From positions 682,001 through 746,000 of the forward strand of contig CANTAL010000027.1 in the NCBI GenBank assembly GCA_947650365.1: a stretch of DNA of 64,000 bases, written 5' to 3'. The position numbers and the translations under genes were made by a program. The notes under the pieces were generated by a model. The model was not told the DNA's origin, did not search any database, and worked only from the letters and a program-made list of their open reading frames with translations. The DNA is from Chamaelirium japonicum (Eukaryota > Streptophyta > Magnoliopsida > Liliales > Melanthiaceae). Shown here piece after piece: positions 11,811 to 28,000 of the stretch. The first letter of the stretch is position 1. Every line of letters starts with the position of its first letter.

Positions 11811-14800
11811 ATTCATACGATCCATTCTAATTCATTCGCACGAATGTATCCATTCTAATTCATTCGTACGATCCATTCTAATTCATTCACACAATCTATT
11901 CTAATTCATTCATACGATCCATTCTAATTCATTAGCACGATCCATTCTAATTCATTCGTACGACCCATTCTATTTCATTCATACGATCCATTCTTACTCA
12001 TTCGTACGATCCATTCTAATTCATTCGCACGAATGTATCCATTCTAATTCATTCGCACGATCCATTCTAATTCATTCATACGAACCATTCTAATTCATTC
12101 GTACGATCCATTCTAATTCATTCACACAATCTATTCTAATTCATTCGTACGATCCATTCTATTTTATTCGTACGATCCATTCTTACTCATTCGTATGATC
12201 TATTCTAATTCATTCGCACGAATGTATCCATTCTAATTCATTCGTACGATCCATTCTAATTCATTCGCACGAATGTATCCATTCTCATTCATTCGTATGA
12301 TCCATTCTAATTCATTTGCACGATCCATTCTAATTCATTCATATGATCCATTCTAATTCATTCATATAATCCATTCTAATGCTTTCGTACGAATGTATCC
12401 ATTCTAATTCATTCGTACGATCCACCCTAATTCCTTCGTATGATCCATTATAATTTATTCGAACGAATGTATCCATTCTAATTCATTCGTACGATCCATT
12501 CGAATTCATTCATACGATCCATTCTAATTCATTCATACGATCCATTCTAATTCATTCGCATGAATGTATCCATTCTAATTCATTCGTACGATCCATTCTA
12601 ATTCATTCGCACAATCTATTCTAATTCATTCGTACGATCCATTCTAATTCATTCGCACGATCCATTCTAATTCATTTGCACGATCCATTCTAATTCATTC
12701 ATACAATCCATTCTAATTCTTTTGCACAAATGTATCCATTCTAATTCATTCGTACGATCCATTCTAATTCCTTCGTATGATCCATTATAATTCCTTCGTA
12801 CGATCCATTATAATTCCTTCGTACGATCCATTCTATTTCATTCGTATGATCCATTCTAATTCCTTTGTACGATCCATTCTAATTCATTCCCATGAATGTA
12901 TCCATTCTAATTCATACGTACGATCCATTCTAATTCATACATACGATCCAATTTAATTCATTCATAAGATCCATTCTAATTCATTCGCACGACTGTATCC
13001 ATTCTAATTCATTTGTACGATCCATTATAATTCATTCGGATAATCTATTCTAATTCATTCGTACGATCCATTCTAATTCATTAGCACGATCCATTCTAAT
13101 TCTTTCATACGATCCATTCTATTTCATTCGTACGATCCATTCTTACTCATTCGTATGATCCATTCTAATTCATTCGCACGAATGTATACTTTCTAATTCA
13201 TTCGTACGACCCATTCTAATTCATTCGCATGATTCATTCTAATTCATTCATACGATCCATTCTAATGCATTTGTACGATCCTTTCTAATTCATTCATACG
13301 ATCCATTCTAATTCATTCATACGATCCATTCTAATTCATTCACACGAATGTATCCATTCTAATTCATTCGTACGATCCATTCTAATTCATTCGCACGATC
13401 CAACCTAATTCATTTGCATGATCCATTCTAATTCATTCGTACGATCCATTTTATTTCATTCGTACGATCCATTCTTACGCATTCGTACGATCCATTCTAA
13501 TTCATTCGCATAAATGTATCCATTCTAATTTATTCGTACGATCCATTCTAATTCATTCGCACGATCTATTCTAATTCATTCATACGATCCATTTCAATTC
13601 ATTCGTACGATCCATTCTAATTCATTCGCACGATATATTCTAATTCATCCATACGATCCATTCTAATTCATTCATACAATCTATTCTAATTCTTTCGCAC
13701 GAATGTATCCATTCTAATTCATTCGTACGATCCACCCTAATTCCTTCGTATGATCCATTCTAATTTATTCACATGAATGTATCCATTCTAATTCATTCGT
13801 ACGATCCATTCGAATTCATTCATACGATCCATTTTAATTCATTCATACGATCCATACTAATTCATTTGCACGAATGTATCCATTCTAATTCATTCGTACG
13901 ATCCATTCTAATTCATTCGCACAATGTATTCTAATTCATTCGTACGATCCATTCTAATTCATTCGCATGATCCATTGTAATTCATTTGCATGATTCATTC
14001 TAATTCATTCATACAGTCCATTCTAATTCTTTTGCACGAATGTATCCATTCTAATTCATTCGTACGATCCATTCTAATTCCTTCGTACGATCCATTCTAA
14101 TTCCGTCGTACGATCCATTCTAATTCCTTCGTACGATCCATTCTATTTCATTCGTATGATCCATTCTAACTCCTTCGTACGATCCATTCTAATTTATTCC
14201 CATGAATGTATCCATTCTAATTTATACATACGATCCATTCTAATTCATTCATACGATCCAATCTAATTCATTTATACGATCCATTCTAATTCATTCGCAC
14301 GAATGTGTCCATTCTAATTCATTCATACGATCCATTCTAATTCATTCGCACTATCTTTTCTAATTCATTCGTACGATCCATTCTAATTCATTAGCCTGAT
14401 CCATTTACTTCATTCGTACGATCCATTCTATTTCATTCGTACGATCCATTCTTACTCATTCATACGATCCATTCTAATTCATTCGCACGAATGTATCCAT
14501 TCTAATTCATTCGTACGATCCATTCTAATTCATTCGCATGATCCATTCTAATTCATTCATACGATCCATTCAAATTCATTTGTACGATCTATTCTAATTC
14601 ATTCGCACAATCTATTCTAATTCATTCGTACGATCCATTCTAATTCGTTAGCACGATCCATTCTAATTCATTCGTACGATCAATTCTATTTCATTCGTAC
14701 GATCCATTTTACTCATCCGTACGATCCATTCTAATTCATTCGCACGAATGTATCCATTCTAATTCATTCGTATGATCCATTCTAATTCATTTGTATGATC

Positions 14801-17800
14801 TATTCTAATTCATTCATACGATCTATTCTAATTCATTCTTACGATCCATTCTAATTCATTTGCACGATCCATTCTAATTCATTCATATGATCCATTCTAA
14901 TTCATTCGTACAATCCATTCTAATTCTTTCGCACGAATGTATCCATTCTAATTCATTCGTACGATCCACCCTAATTCCTTTGTATGATCCATTCTAATTC
15001 ATTCGAACGAATGTATCCATTCTAATTTATTCGTACGATCCATTATAATTCATTCATACGATCCATTCTAATTCATTCGCACGAATGTATCCATTCTAAT
15101 TCATTTGTATGATCCATTCTAATTCATTCGCACAATCTATTCTAATTCATTCGTACGATCCATTTTAATTCATTCGCACGATCCATTCTAATTCATTTGC
15201 ACGATCCATTCTAATTCATTCATACAATCCATTCTAATTCTTTTGCACAAATGTATCCATTCTTATTCATTCGTACGATCCATTCTAATTCCTTCATACG
15301 ATCCATTATAATTCCATCGTACTATCCATTCTAATTCCTTCGTACGATCCATTCTATTTCATTCGCACAATCCATTCTAATTCATTCATACAATCAATTC
15401 TAATTCATTCATACGATCTATTATAATTCATTCACACGAATGTATCCATTCTAATTCATTCGTACGATCCATTCTAATTCATTCGCACAATCTATTCAAA
15501 TTCATTTGTACGATCCATTCTAATTCATTAGCACCATCCATTCTAATTCATTCGTACGATCCATTCTATTTCAATCGTACGATCCATTCTTACTCATTCA
15601 TACGATCCATTCTAATTCATTCGCACGAATGTATCCATTCTAATTCATTCGTACGATCCATTCTAATTCATTCGCACGATCCATTTTAATTCATTCATAC
15701 GATCCATTCTAATTCATTCGTACGATCTAATCTAATTCATTCGCACAATCTAATCTAATTTATTCATACGATCCATTCTAATTCATTAGCACGATCCATT
15801 CTAATTCATTCATACGATCCATTCTATTTCATTCGTACGATCCATTCTTACTCATTCATACGATCCATTCTAATTCATTCGCACGAATGTATCCATTCTA
15901 ATTCATTCGTACGATCCATTCTAATTCATTCGCACGATCCATTTTAATTCATTCATACGATCCATTCTAATTCATTCGTACGATCCATTCTAATTCATTC
16001 GCACGATTCATTCTAATTCATTCATACGATCCACCCTTATTCCTTCATATGATCCATTCTAATTCATTCGCACGAATGTATCCATTCTAATTCATTCGTA
16101 CAATCCATTCGAATTCATTCATATGATCCATTCTAATTCATTCATACGATCCATTCTAATTCATTCGCACGAATGTATCCATTCTAATTCATTCGTACGA
16201 TCCATTCTAATTCATTCGCACAATCTATTCTAATTCATTCGTACGATCCATTCTAATTCATTCGCACGATCCATTCTAATTCATTTGTACGATCCATTCT
16301 AATTCATTCATACAATCCATTCTAATTCTTTTGCACGAATGTATCCATTCTAATTCATTCGTACGATCCATTCTAATTCCTTCATTTGATCTATTCTTAT
16401 TCCTTCGTATGTTCCATTCTAATTCCTTCGTTCGATCATTCTAATTCATTCCCATGAATGTATCCATTCTAATTCATACGTACGATCCATTCTAATTCAT
16501 TCATACGATCCAATCTAATTCATTCATACGATCCATTCTAATTCATTCGCACGTATGTATCCATTCTAATTCATTCTAATTCCTTCGTACGATCCATTTG
16601 GATGATACATTCTAATTCATTCGCACGAATGTATCCATTCTAATTCATCCGTATGATCCATTCGAATTCATTCGCACAATCTATTCTAATTCATTCGTAC
16701 GATCCATTCTAATTCATTAGCACGATCCATTCTAATTCATTCGTACGAACCATTCTATTTCATTCGTACGATCCATTCTAATTCATTCGCACGACCCATT
16801 CTAATTCATTCGTACGATCTATTCTATTTCATTCGCAAGATCCATTCTAATTCATTCATACGATCCATTCTAATTTATTCATACGATCCATTCTAATTCA
16901 TTCGCACGAATGTATCCATTCTAATTCATTCGTACGATCCATTCTAATTCATTCGCACGATCCATTCTAATTCATTCATACGATCCAGTCTAATTCATTC
17001 GTATGAACGTATCCATTCTAATTCATTCGTACGATCCATTCTAATTCATTCGCACGATCCAATCTAATTCATTCGAACGATCCATTCTAATTCATTCATA
17101 TGATCCATTTAATTTCATTCGTACGATCCATTCTTACTCATTCGTACGATCCATTCAAATTCATACGTACAATCCATTCTAATTCATTCGTACGATCCAT
17201 TCTAATTCGTTCGCACAATCTATTCTAATTCATCGTACGATCCATTCTAATTCATTAGCACGATCTATTCTAATTCATTTGTACGATCCTTTCTATTTCA
17301 TTCGTACGATCCAATCTTACTCATTTGTACGATCCATTCTAATTCATTCGCACGAATGTATCCATTCTAATTCGTTCATACGTTCCATTCTAATTCATTC
17401 GCACGATCCACTCTAATTCATTCACACGATCCATTCTAATTCATTCGTACGATCCATTCGAATTCATTTGCACGATCCATTCTAATTCATTCATACGATC
17501 CATTCTAATTCATTCATACGATCCATTCTAATTCATTAGCACGAATGTATCCATTCTAATTCATTCGTACGATCCATTCTAATTCATTCGCACGAATGTA
17601 TCCATTCTAATTCATTCGTACGATCCATTCTAATTTATTCGCACGATCCATTCTAATTCATTCATACGATCCAGTCTAATTCATTCGTACGATCCATTCT
17701 AATTCATTCGTACGAATGTATCCATTCTAATTCATTCGTGCGATCCATTCTAATTCATTCGTACGATCCAATCGAATTCATTCGCACGATCCATTCTAAT

Positions 17801-17900
17801 TCATTCGTACGATCCATTCTATTTCATTCGTACGATCCATTCTTACTCATTCTTACGATCCATTCTAATTCATTCGCATGAATGTATCCATTCTAATTCA
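11811..17900. repeat. Satellite stretch between duplicated blocks
   Basis: This is continuous 23/28-bp satellite with the same variant vocabulary but no long exact copy in the window that I could trace. A local 258-bp tandem duplication is visible: the run ending in CCATTTTAAT at 15681 recurs at 15939. The interval of 258 bp equals ten 23-bp monomers plus one 28-bp monomer. No gene or non-satellite insertion is seen. Confidence 0.8.
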
Positions 17901-20900
17901 TTCGTACGATCCATTCTAATTCATTCGCACGATCTATTCTAATTCATTCATATGATCCATTATAATTCATTCGTACGATCCATTCTAATTCATTCGCACG
18001 ATCTATTCTAATTCATTCATACGATCCATTCTAATTCTTTCATACAATCCATTCTAATTCTTTCGCACGAATGTATGCATTCTAATTCATTCGTACGATC
18101 CACCCAAATTCCTTCGTATGGTCCATTCTAATTTATTTGCATGAATGTATCTATTCTAATTCATTCGTACGATCCATTCGAATTCATTCATACGATCCAT
18201 TCTAATTCATTCATACGATCCATTCTAAGTCATTCGCACGAATATATCCATTCTAATTCATTCGTACGATTCATTCTAATTTATTCGCACAATCTATTCT
18301 AATTCATTCGTACAATCCATTCTAATTCATTCGCACGATCCATTCTAATTCATTTGTACGATCCATTCTAATTTATTTATACAATCCATTCTAATTCTTT
18401 TGCATGAATGAATCCATTCTAATTCATTCGTACGATCCATTCTAATTCCTTCATACGATCCATTCTAATTCCTTCGTATGACCTATTCTAATTCCTTCGT
18501 TCGATCCATTCTAATTCATTCCCATGAATGTATCCATTCTAATTCATACGTACGACCCATTCTAATTCATTCATACGATCCAATCTAATTCATTCATACG
18601 CCCATTCTAATTCATTCATATGATCCAATCTAATTCATTTATACGATCCATTCTAATTCATTCGCATGAATGTATCCATTCTAATTCATTCTAATTCCTT
18701 CGTACGATCCATTCGTACGATACATTCTAATTCCTTCGCACAAATGTATCCATTCTAATTTATTCGTACAATCCATTCTAATTCATTCGCACAATCTATT
18801 CTAATTCATTCGTACGTTGAATTCTAATTCATTAGCACGATCCATTCTAATTCATTCGTACGAACCATTCTATTTCATTCGTATGATCCATTCTTACTCA
18901 TTCGTACGATCCATTCTAATTCATTCGCACGAATGTATCCATTCTAATTCATTCGTACGATCCATTCTAATTCATTCGCACGATCCATTCTAATTCATTC
19001 ATACGTTCCATTCTAATTCATTCGTATGATCCATTCTAATTTATTTGCACGATCCATTCTAATTCATTCATATGATCCATTCTAATTCATTTATACGATC
19101 CATTCTAATTCATTCGCACGAATGTATCCATTGTAATTAATTCGTACAATCCATTCTAATTCATTCGCACAATCTATTCTAATTCATTCGTACGATCCAT
19201 TCTAATTCATTAGCACGATCCATTATAATTAATTCATACGATCCATTCTATTTCATTGGTACGATCCATTCTTACTCATTCGTACGATCCATTCTAATTC
19301 ATTCGCAGGAATGTATCCATTCTAATTCATTCGTACGTTCCATTCTAATTCATTTGCACGATCCATTCTAATTCATTCATACGATCCATTCTAATTCATT
19401 CGTACGATCCATTCTAATTAATTCCTACGATCTATTCTTACTCATTCGTACGATCCATTCTAATTCATTGGCACGAATGTATCCATTCTAATTCATTCGT
19501 ACGATCCATTCTAATTCATTTGCTTGATCCATTCTAATTCATTCATACGATCCATTCTAATTCATTCGCACGATCCATTCTAATCATTCATACAATCCAT
19601 TCTAATTCTGTCGCAAGAATGTATCCATTCTAATTCATTCGTGCGATCCACCCTAATTCCTTCGTATGATCTATTCTAAATCATTCGCACGAATGTATCT
19701 ATTCTAATTCATTCGTACGATCCATTCGAATTCACTCATACGATCCATTCTAATTCATTCATATGATCCATTCTAATTCATTCGCACGAATGTATCCATT
19801 CTAATTCATTCGTACGATCCATTCTAATTCATTCGCACAATCGATTCTAATTCATTCGTACGATCCATTCTTATTCATTCGCACGATCCATTCTAATTCA
19901 TTTGTACGATCCATTCTAATTCATTCATATAATCTATTCTAATTCTTTTGCACGAATGTATCCATTCTAATTCATTTCTTACGATCCATTCTAATTCCTT
20001 CGTACGATCCATTCTAATTCATACGTACGATCCATTCTAATTCAATCATACAATCCAATCTAATTCATTCATACGATCTATTCCAATTCATTCGCACGAA
20101 TGTATCCATTCTAATTCATTCGTACGATCCATTCTAATTTATTCACACAATCTATTCTAATTCATTCGTACGATCCATTCTAATTTATTAGCACGATCCA
20201 TTCTAATTCATTCGTACGATCCATTCTATTTCATTCGTACGATCCATTCTTACGATCCATTCTATTTCATTCGTACGATCTATTCTTACTTATTCGTAAG
20301 ATCCATTCTAATTCATTCGCACGAATGTATCCATTCTAATACGTTCATACGTTCCATTCTTATTTAATCGCACGATCCATTCTAATTCATTCGTATGATC
20401 CATTCTAATTCATTCGTACGATCCATTCTAATTCATTCGCATGATCCATTCTAATTCATTCATACGATCCATTCTAATTCATTCATACGATCCATTCTAA
20501 TTCATTCGAACGAATGTATCCATTCTAATTCATTTGTACGATCCATTCTAATACATTCGCACAATTTATTCTAATTCATTCGTTCGATCCATTCTATTTC
20601 ATTCGTACGATCCATTCTTACTCATTCGTACGATCCATTCTAATTCATTCGCACGAATGTATCCATTCTAATTTATTCATACGATCCATTCAAATTCATT
20701 TGCACGATCCATTCTAATTCATTCATATGATCCATTCTAATTCATTCGTACGATCCATTCTAATTCATTCACACAATCTATTCTAATTCATTCATACGAT
20801 CCATTCTAATTCATTAGCACGATCCATTCTAATTCATTCGTACGGTCCATTCTATTTCATTCGTACGATCCATTCTTACTCATTCGTACGATCCATTCTA

Positions 20901-22500
20901 ATTCATTCGCACGAATGTATCTATTCTAATTCATTCGAACGATCCATTCTAATTCATTTGCACGATCCATTCCAATTCATTCATACGATCCATTTTAATT
21001 CATTCGTACGATCCATTCTAATTCATTCGCACGATCCATTGTAATTTATTCATACGATCCATTCTAATTCATTCATACAATCCATTCCAATTCTTTCGCA
21101 CGACTGTATCCATTCTAATTCATTTGTGTGCTCCACCCTAATTCCTTCGTATGATCCATTCTAATTCATTCACACGAATGTATCCATTCTAATTCATTCG
21201 TACGATCCATTCGAATTCATTCATACGATCTATTCTAATTCATTCATACGATCCATTCTAATTCATTCGCACGAATTTATCTATTCTAATTCATTCGTAT
21301 GATCCATTATAATTCATTCGCACAATCTATTCTAATTCATTCGTATGATCTATTCTAATTCATTTGCACGATCCATTCTAATTCATTTGCACGATCCATT
21401 CTAATTCATTCATACAATCCATTCTAATTCTTTTGCACTAATGTATCCATTCTAATTCCTTCGTACGATCTATTCTAATTCCTTCGTACGATCCATTCTA
21501 ATTCCTTCGTACGATCCATTCTATTTCATTCGTATGATCCATTCTAATTCCTTCGTACGATCCATTCTAATTTATTCCCATGAATGTATCCATTCTAATT
21601 CATACGTACGATCCATTCTAATTCATTCATACGATCCAATCTAATTCATTCATACGATCCATTCTAATTCATTCGCACGAATGTATCCATTCTAATTCAT
21701 TCGTACGATCTATTCTAATTCATTCGCACAATCTATTCTAATTCATTCATACGATCCATTCTAATTCATTAGCACGGTCCATTCTAATTTATTCGTACGA
21801 TCCATTCTATTTCATTCGTACGATCCATTCTAATTCATTCGTATGAATGTACCTATTCTAATTCATTCGTACGATCCATTCTAATTCATTCGCTGATCCA
21901 TTCTAATTCATTCGTACGATCCATTCTAATTCATTCGTATGATCCATTCTAATTCATTCGCATGATCCATTCTAATTTATTCATACGATCCATTCTAATT
22001 CGTTCATACAATCCATTCTAATTTTTTCGCTCGAATGTATCCATTCTAATTCATTCGTATGATCCACCCTAATTCCTTCATATGATCCATTCTAATTCAT
22101 TCGCACGAATGTATCCATACGATCCATTCGAATTCATTCATACGATCCATTCTAATTTATTCATACGATCCATTCTAAATCATTCGTACGAATGTATCCA
22201 TTCTAATTTATTCGTACGAATGTATCCATTCTAATTCATTCGTACGATCCATTCCAATTCATTCGCACGATCCAATCGAATTCATTCGCACGACCCATTC
22301 TAATTCATTCGTACGATCCATTCTATTTCATTCGTACGATCTATTTTTACTCATTCGTACGATCCATTCTAATTCATTCGCAAGAATGTATCCATTCTAA
22401 TTCATTCGTACAATCCATTCTAATTCATTCGCACGATCTATTCTAATTCATTCATACGATCCATTCTAATTCATTCGTACGATCCATTCTAATTCATTCG
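17900..22500. repeat. Satellite block related to 27.8-32.3 kb and 60.4-64.0 kb
   Basis: Diagnostic variants in this block recur at 27.8-32.3 kb with an offset near 9.8 kb, and from about 19.3 kb also at 60.4-64.0 kb. They include a truncated monomer giving ATTCTTACGATCC near 20249 (30049; 61369), a TACATTCGCACAAT run near 20552, and a monomer with TTTGTGTGCTCCACC near 21125. The block is therefore an old multi-kilobase repeat unit present at least three times. Boundaries are approximate. Confidence 0.7.
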
Positions 22501-25050
22501 CACGATCCATTCTAATTCATTCATACGATCCATTCTAATTCATTCATACAATCCATTCTAATTCTTTCGCACGAATTTATCCATTCTAATTCATTCGTAT
22601 GATCCACCCTAATTCCTTCGTATGATCCATTCTAATTCATTCGCATGAATGCATCCATTCTAATTCATTCGTAAGATCCATTCGAATTCTTTTATACGAT
22701 CCATTCTAATTCATTCATACGATCTATTCTAATTCATTCACACGAATGTATCCATTCTAATTCATTCGTACGATCTATTCTAATTCATTCGCACAATCTA
22801 TTCTAATTCATTCATACGATCCATTCTAATTCATTCGCACGATCCATTCTAATTCATTTGTACTATCCATTCTAATTCATTCATACAATCCATCCTAATT
22901 CTTTTGTACGAATGTATCCATTCTAATTCATTCGTACGATCCATTCTAATTCCTTGATACGATCCATTCTAATTCCTTCGTATGATCCATTCTAATTCCT
23001 TCGTTCGACCCATTCTAATTCATTCTCATGAATGTATCCATTCTAATTCATACATACAATCCATTCTAATTCATTCATACGATCCAATCTAATTCATTCA
23101 TACGATCCATTCTAATTCATTCGCACGAATATATCCATTCTAATTCATTATAATTCCTTCGTACGATCCATTCTAATTCCATTGCACGAATGTATCCATT
23201 CTAATTCATTCGTACGATTCATTCTAATTCATTCGCACAATCTATTCTAATTCATTCGTACGATCCATTCTAATTCATTAGCACGATCGATTCTAATTTA
23301 TTCGTACGATGCATTCGAATTCATTCATACGATCTATTCTAATTCATTCATACGATCCTTTCTAATTCATTCGCACGAATGTATCTATTCTAATTCATTC
23401 GTATGATCCATTCTAATTCATTCGCACAATCTATTCTAATTCATTCGTACGATCTATTCTAATTCATTTGCACGATCCATTCTAATTCATTTGCACGATC
23501 CATTCTAATTCATTCATACAATCCATTCTAATTCTTTTGCACTAATGTATCCATTCAAATTCCTTCGTACGATCTATTCTAATTCCTTCGTACGATCCAT
23601 TCTAATTCATTCGTACGATCCATTCTATTTCATTCGTACGATCTATTCTTACTCATTCGTACGATCCATTCTAATTCATTCGCATGAATGTATCCATTCT
23701 AATTCATTTGTACGATCCATTCTAATTCATTCGCACGATCTATTCTAATTCATTCATACGATCCATTCTAATTCATTCGTACGATCCATTCTAATTCATT
23801 CGCACGATCCCTTCTAATTCATTCATACGATCCATTCTAATTCATTCATACAATCCATTCTAATTCTTTCGCACGAATTTATCCATTCTAATTCATTCGT
23901 ACGATCCACCCTAATTCCTTCGTATGATCCATTCTAATTCATTCGCATGAATGTATCCATTCTAATTCATTCGTAAGATCCATTCGAATTCTTTTATACG
24001 ATCCATTCTAATTCATTCATACGATCTATTCTAATTCATTCACACGAATGTATCCATTCTAATTCATTCGTACGATCTATTCTAATTCATTCGCACAATC
24101 TATTCTAATTCATTCATACGATCCATTCTAATTCATTCGCACGATCCATTCTAATTCATTTGTACTATCCATTCTAATTCATTCATACAATCCATTCTAA
24201 TTCTTTTGTACGAATGTATCCATTCTAATTCATTCGTACGATCCATTCTAATTCCTTGATACGATCCATTCTAATTCCTTCGTATGATCCATTCTAATTC
24301 CTTCGTTCGACCCATTCTAATTCATTCTTATGAATGTATCCATTCTAATTCATACATACAATCCATTCTAATTCATTCATACGATCCAATCTAATTCATT
24401 CATACGATCCATTGTAATTCATTCGCACGAATATATCCATTCTAATTCATTATAATTCCTTCGTACAATCCATTCTAATTCCATTGCACGAATGTATCCA
24501 TTCTAATTCATTCGTACGATTCATTCTAATTTATTCGCACAATCTATTCTAATTCATTCGTATGATCCATTCTAATTCATTAGCACGATCGATTCTAATT
24601 CATTCGTACGATGCATTCGAATTCATTCATACGATCTATTCTAATTCATTCATACGATCCATTCTAATTCATTCGCACGAATGTATCTATTCTAATTCAT
24701 TCGTATGATCCATTCTAATTCATTCGCATAATCTATTCTAATTCATTCGTACGATCTATTCTAATTCATTTGCACGATCCATTCTAATTCATTTGCACCA
24801 TCCATTCTAATTCATTCATACAATCCATTCTAATTCTTTTGCACTAATGTATCCATTCAAATTCCTTCGTACGATCTATTCTAATTCCTTCGTACGATCC
24901 ATTCTAATTCATTCGTACGATCCATTCTATTTCATTCGTACGATCTATTCTTACTCATTCGTACGATCCATTCTAATTCATTCGCATGAATGTATCCATT
25001 CTAATTCATTCGTACGATCCATTCTAATTCATTCGCACGATCTATTCTAA
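22310..25050. repeat. 1,302-bp tandem duplication in satellite (two copies)
   Basis: Sequence from about 22.4 to 23.75 kb repeats 1,302 bp downstream. For example, ATTCTTTCGCACGAATTTAT occurs at 22561 and at 23863, and the segment starting at 23545 recurs at 24847 nearly unchanged. The copies are head to tail. The second copy is itself part of the 2.76-kb duplication that follows. Confidence 0.8.
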
Positions 25051-28000
25051 TTTATTCATACGATCCATTCTAATTCTTTCATACAATCCATTCTAATTCT
25101 TTCGCACGAATGTATCCATTCTTATTCATTCGTACGATCCACCCTAATTCCTTCGTATGGTCCATTCTAATTTATTTGCATGAATGTATCTATTCTAATT
25201 CATTCGTACGATCCATTCGAATTCATTCTACGATCCATTCTAATTCATTCATACGATCCATTCTAAGTCATTCGCACGAATATATCCATTCTAATTCATT
25301 CGTACGATCCATTCTAATTTATTCGCACAATCTATTCTAATTCATTCGTACAATCCATTCTAATTCATTCGCACGATCCATTCTAATTCATTTGTACGAT
25401 CCATTCTAATTTATTCATACAATCCATTCTAATTCTTTTGCATGAATGAATGCATTCTAATTCATTCGTACGATCCATTCAAATTCCTTCATACGATCCA
25501 TTCTAATATATTCGTATGACCTATTCTAATTCCTTCGTTCGATCCATTCTAATTCATTCCCATGAATGTATCCATTCTAATTCATACGTACGACCCATTC
25601 TAATTCATTCATACGATCCAATCTAATTCATTCATACGCCCATTCTAATTCATTCATACGATCCAATCTAATTCATTCATACGATCCATTCTAATTCATT
25701 CGCACGAATGTATCCATTCTAATTCATTCTAATTCCTTCGTACGATCCATTCGTACGATACATTCTAATTCCTTCGCACGAATGTATCCATTCTAATTCA
25801 TTCTTACAATCCATTCTAATTCATTCGCACAATCTATTCTAATTCATTCGTACGATCCATTCTAATTCATTAGCACGATCCATTCTATTTCATTCGTACG
25901 ATCCATTCTTACTCATTCGTACGATCCATTCTAATTCATTCGCACGAATGTATCCATTCTAATTCATTCGTACGATCCATTCTAATTCATTCGCACGATC
26001 CATTCTAATTCATTCATACGTTCCATTCTAATTCATACGTATGATTCATTCTAATTCATTTGCACGATCCATTCTAATTCATTCATATGATCCATTCTAA
26101 TTCATTTATACGATCCATTCTAATTCATTCGCATGAATGTATCCATTATAATTCATTCGTACAATCCATTCTAATTCATTCGCACAATCTATTCTAATTC
26201 ATTCGTACGATCAATTCTAATTCATTAGCACGATCCATTATAATTAATTCGTACGATCCATTCTATTTCATTGGTACGATCCATTCTTACTCATTCGTAC
26301 GGTCCATTCTAATTCATTCACAGGAATGTATCCATTCTAATTCATTCGTACGTTCCATTCTAATTCATTTGCACGATCCATTCTAATTCATTCATACGAT
26401 CCATTTTAATTCATTCGTACGATCCATTGTAATTAATTCCTACGATCTATTCTTACTCATTCGTACGATCCATTCTAATTCATTCGCACGAATGTATCCA
26501 TTCTAATTCATTCGTACGATCCATTCTAATTCATTTGCACGATCCATTCTAATTCATTCATAAGATCCATTCTAATTCATTCGCACGATCCATTCTAATT
26601 CATTCATACAATCCATTCTAATTCTTTCGCACGAATGTATCCATTCTAATTCATTCGTGCGATTCACCCTAATTCCTTCGTATGATCTATTCTAAATCAT
26701 TCGCACGAATGTATCTATTCTAATTCATTCGTACGAATCATTCGAATTCATTCATACAATCCATTCTAATTCATTCATACGATCTATTCTAATTCATTCA
26801 CACGAATGTATCCATTCTAATTCATTCGTACGATCTATTGTAATTCATTCGCACAATCTATTCTAATTCATTCATACGATCCACTCTAATTCATTCGCAC
26901 GATCCATTCTAATTCATTTGTACTATCCATTCTAATTCATTCATACAATCCATTCTAATTCTTTTGTACGAATGTATCCATTCTAATTCATTCGTACGAT
27001 CCATTCTAATTCCTTGATACGATCCATTCTAATTCCTTCGTATGATCCATTCTAATTCCTTCGTTCGACCCATTCTAATTCATTCTCATGAATGTATCCA
27101 TTCTAATTCATACATACAATCCATTCTAATTCATTAATACGATCCAATCTAATTCATTCATACGATCCATTCTAATTCATTCGCACGAATATATCCATTC
27201 TAATTCATTATAATTCCTTCGTACGATCCATTCTAATTCCATTCACGAATGTATCCATTCTAATTCATTCGTACGATTCATTCTAATTCATTCGCACAAT
27301 CTATTCTAATTCATTCGTACGATCCATTCTAATTCATTAGCACGATCGATTCTAATTCATTCGTACGATGCATTCGAATTCATTCATACGATCTATTCTA
27401 ATTCATTCATACGATCCATTCTAATTCATTCGCAAGAATGTATCTATTCTAATTCATTCGTATGATCCATTCTAATTCATTCGCACAATCTATTCTAATT
27501 CATTCGTACGATCTATTCTAATTCATTTGCACGATCCATTCTAATTCATTTGCACGATCCATTCTAATTCATTCATACAATCCATTCTAATTCTTTTGCA
27601 CTAATGTATCCATTCAAATTCCTTCGTACGATCTATTCTAATTCCTTCGTACGATCCATTCTAATTCATTCGTACGATCCATTCTATTTCATTCGTACGA
27701 TCTATTCTTACTCATTCGTACGATCCATTCTAATTCATTCGCATGAATGTATCCATTCTAATTCATTCGTACGATCCATTCTAATTCATTCGCACGATCT
27801 ATTCTAATTCATTCATACGATCCATTCTAATTCTTTCATACAATCCATTCTAATTCTTTCGCACGAATGTATCCATTCTAATTCATTCGTACGATCCACC
27901 CTAATTCCTTCGTATGGTCCATTCTAATTTATTTGCATGAATGTATCTATTCTAATTCATTCGTACGATCCATTCGAATTCATTCATACGATCCATTCTA

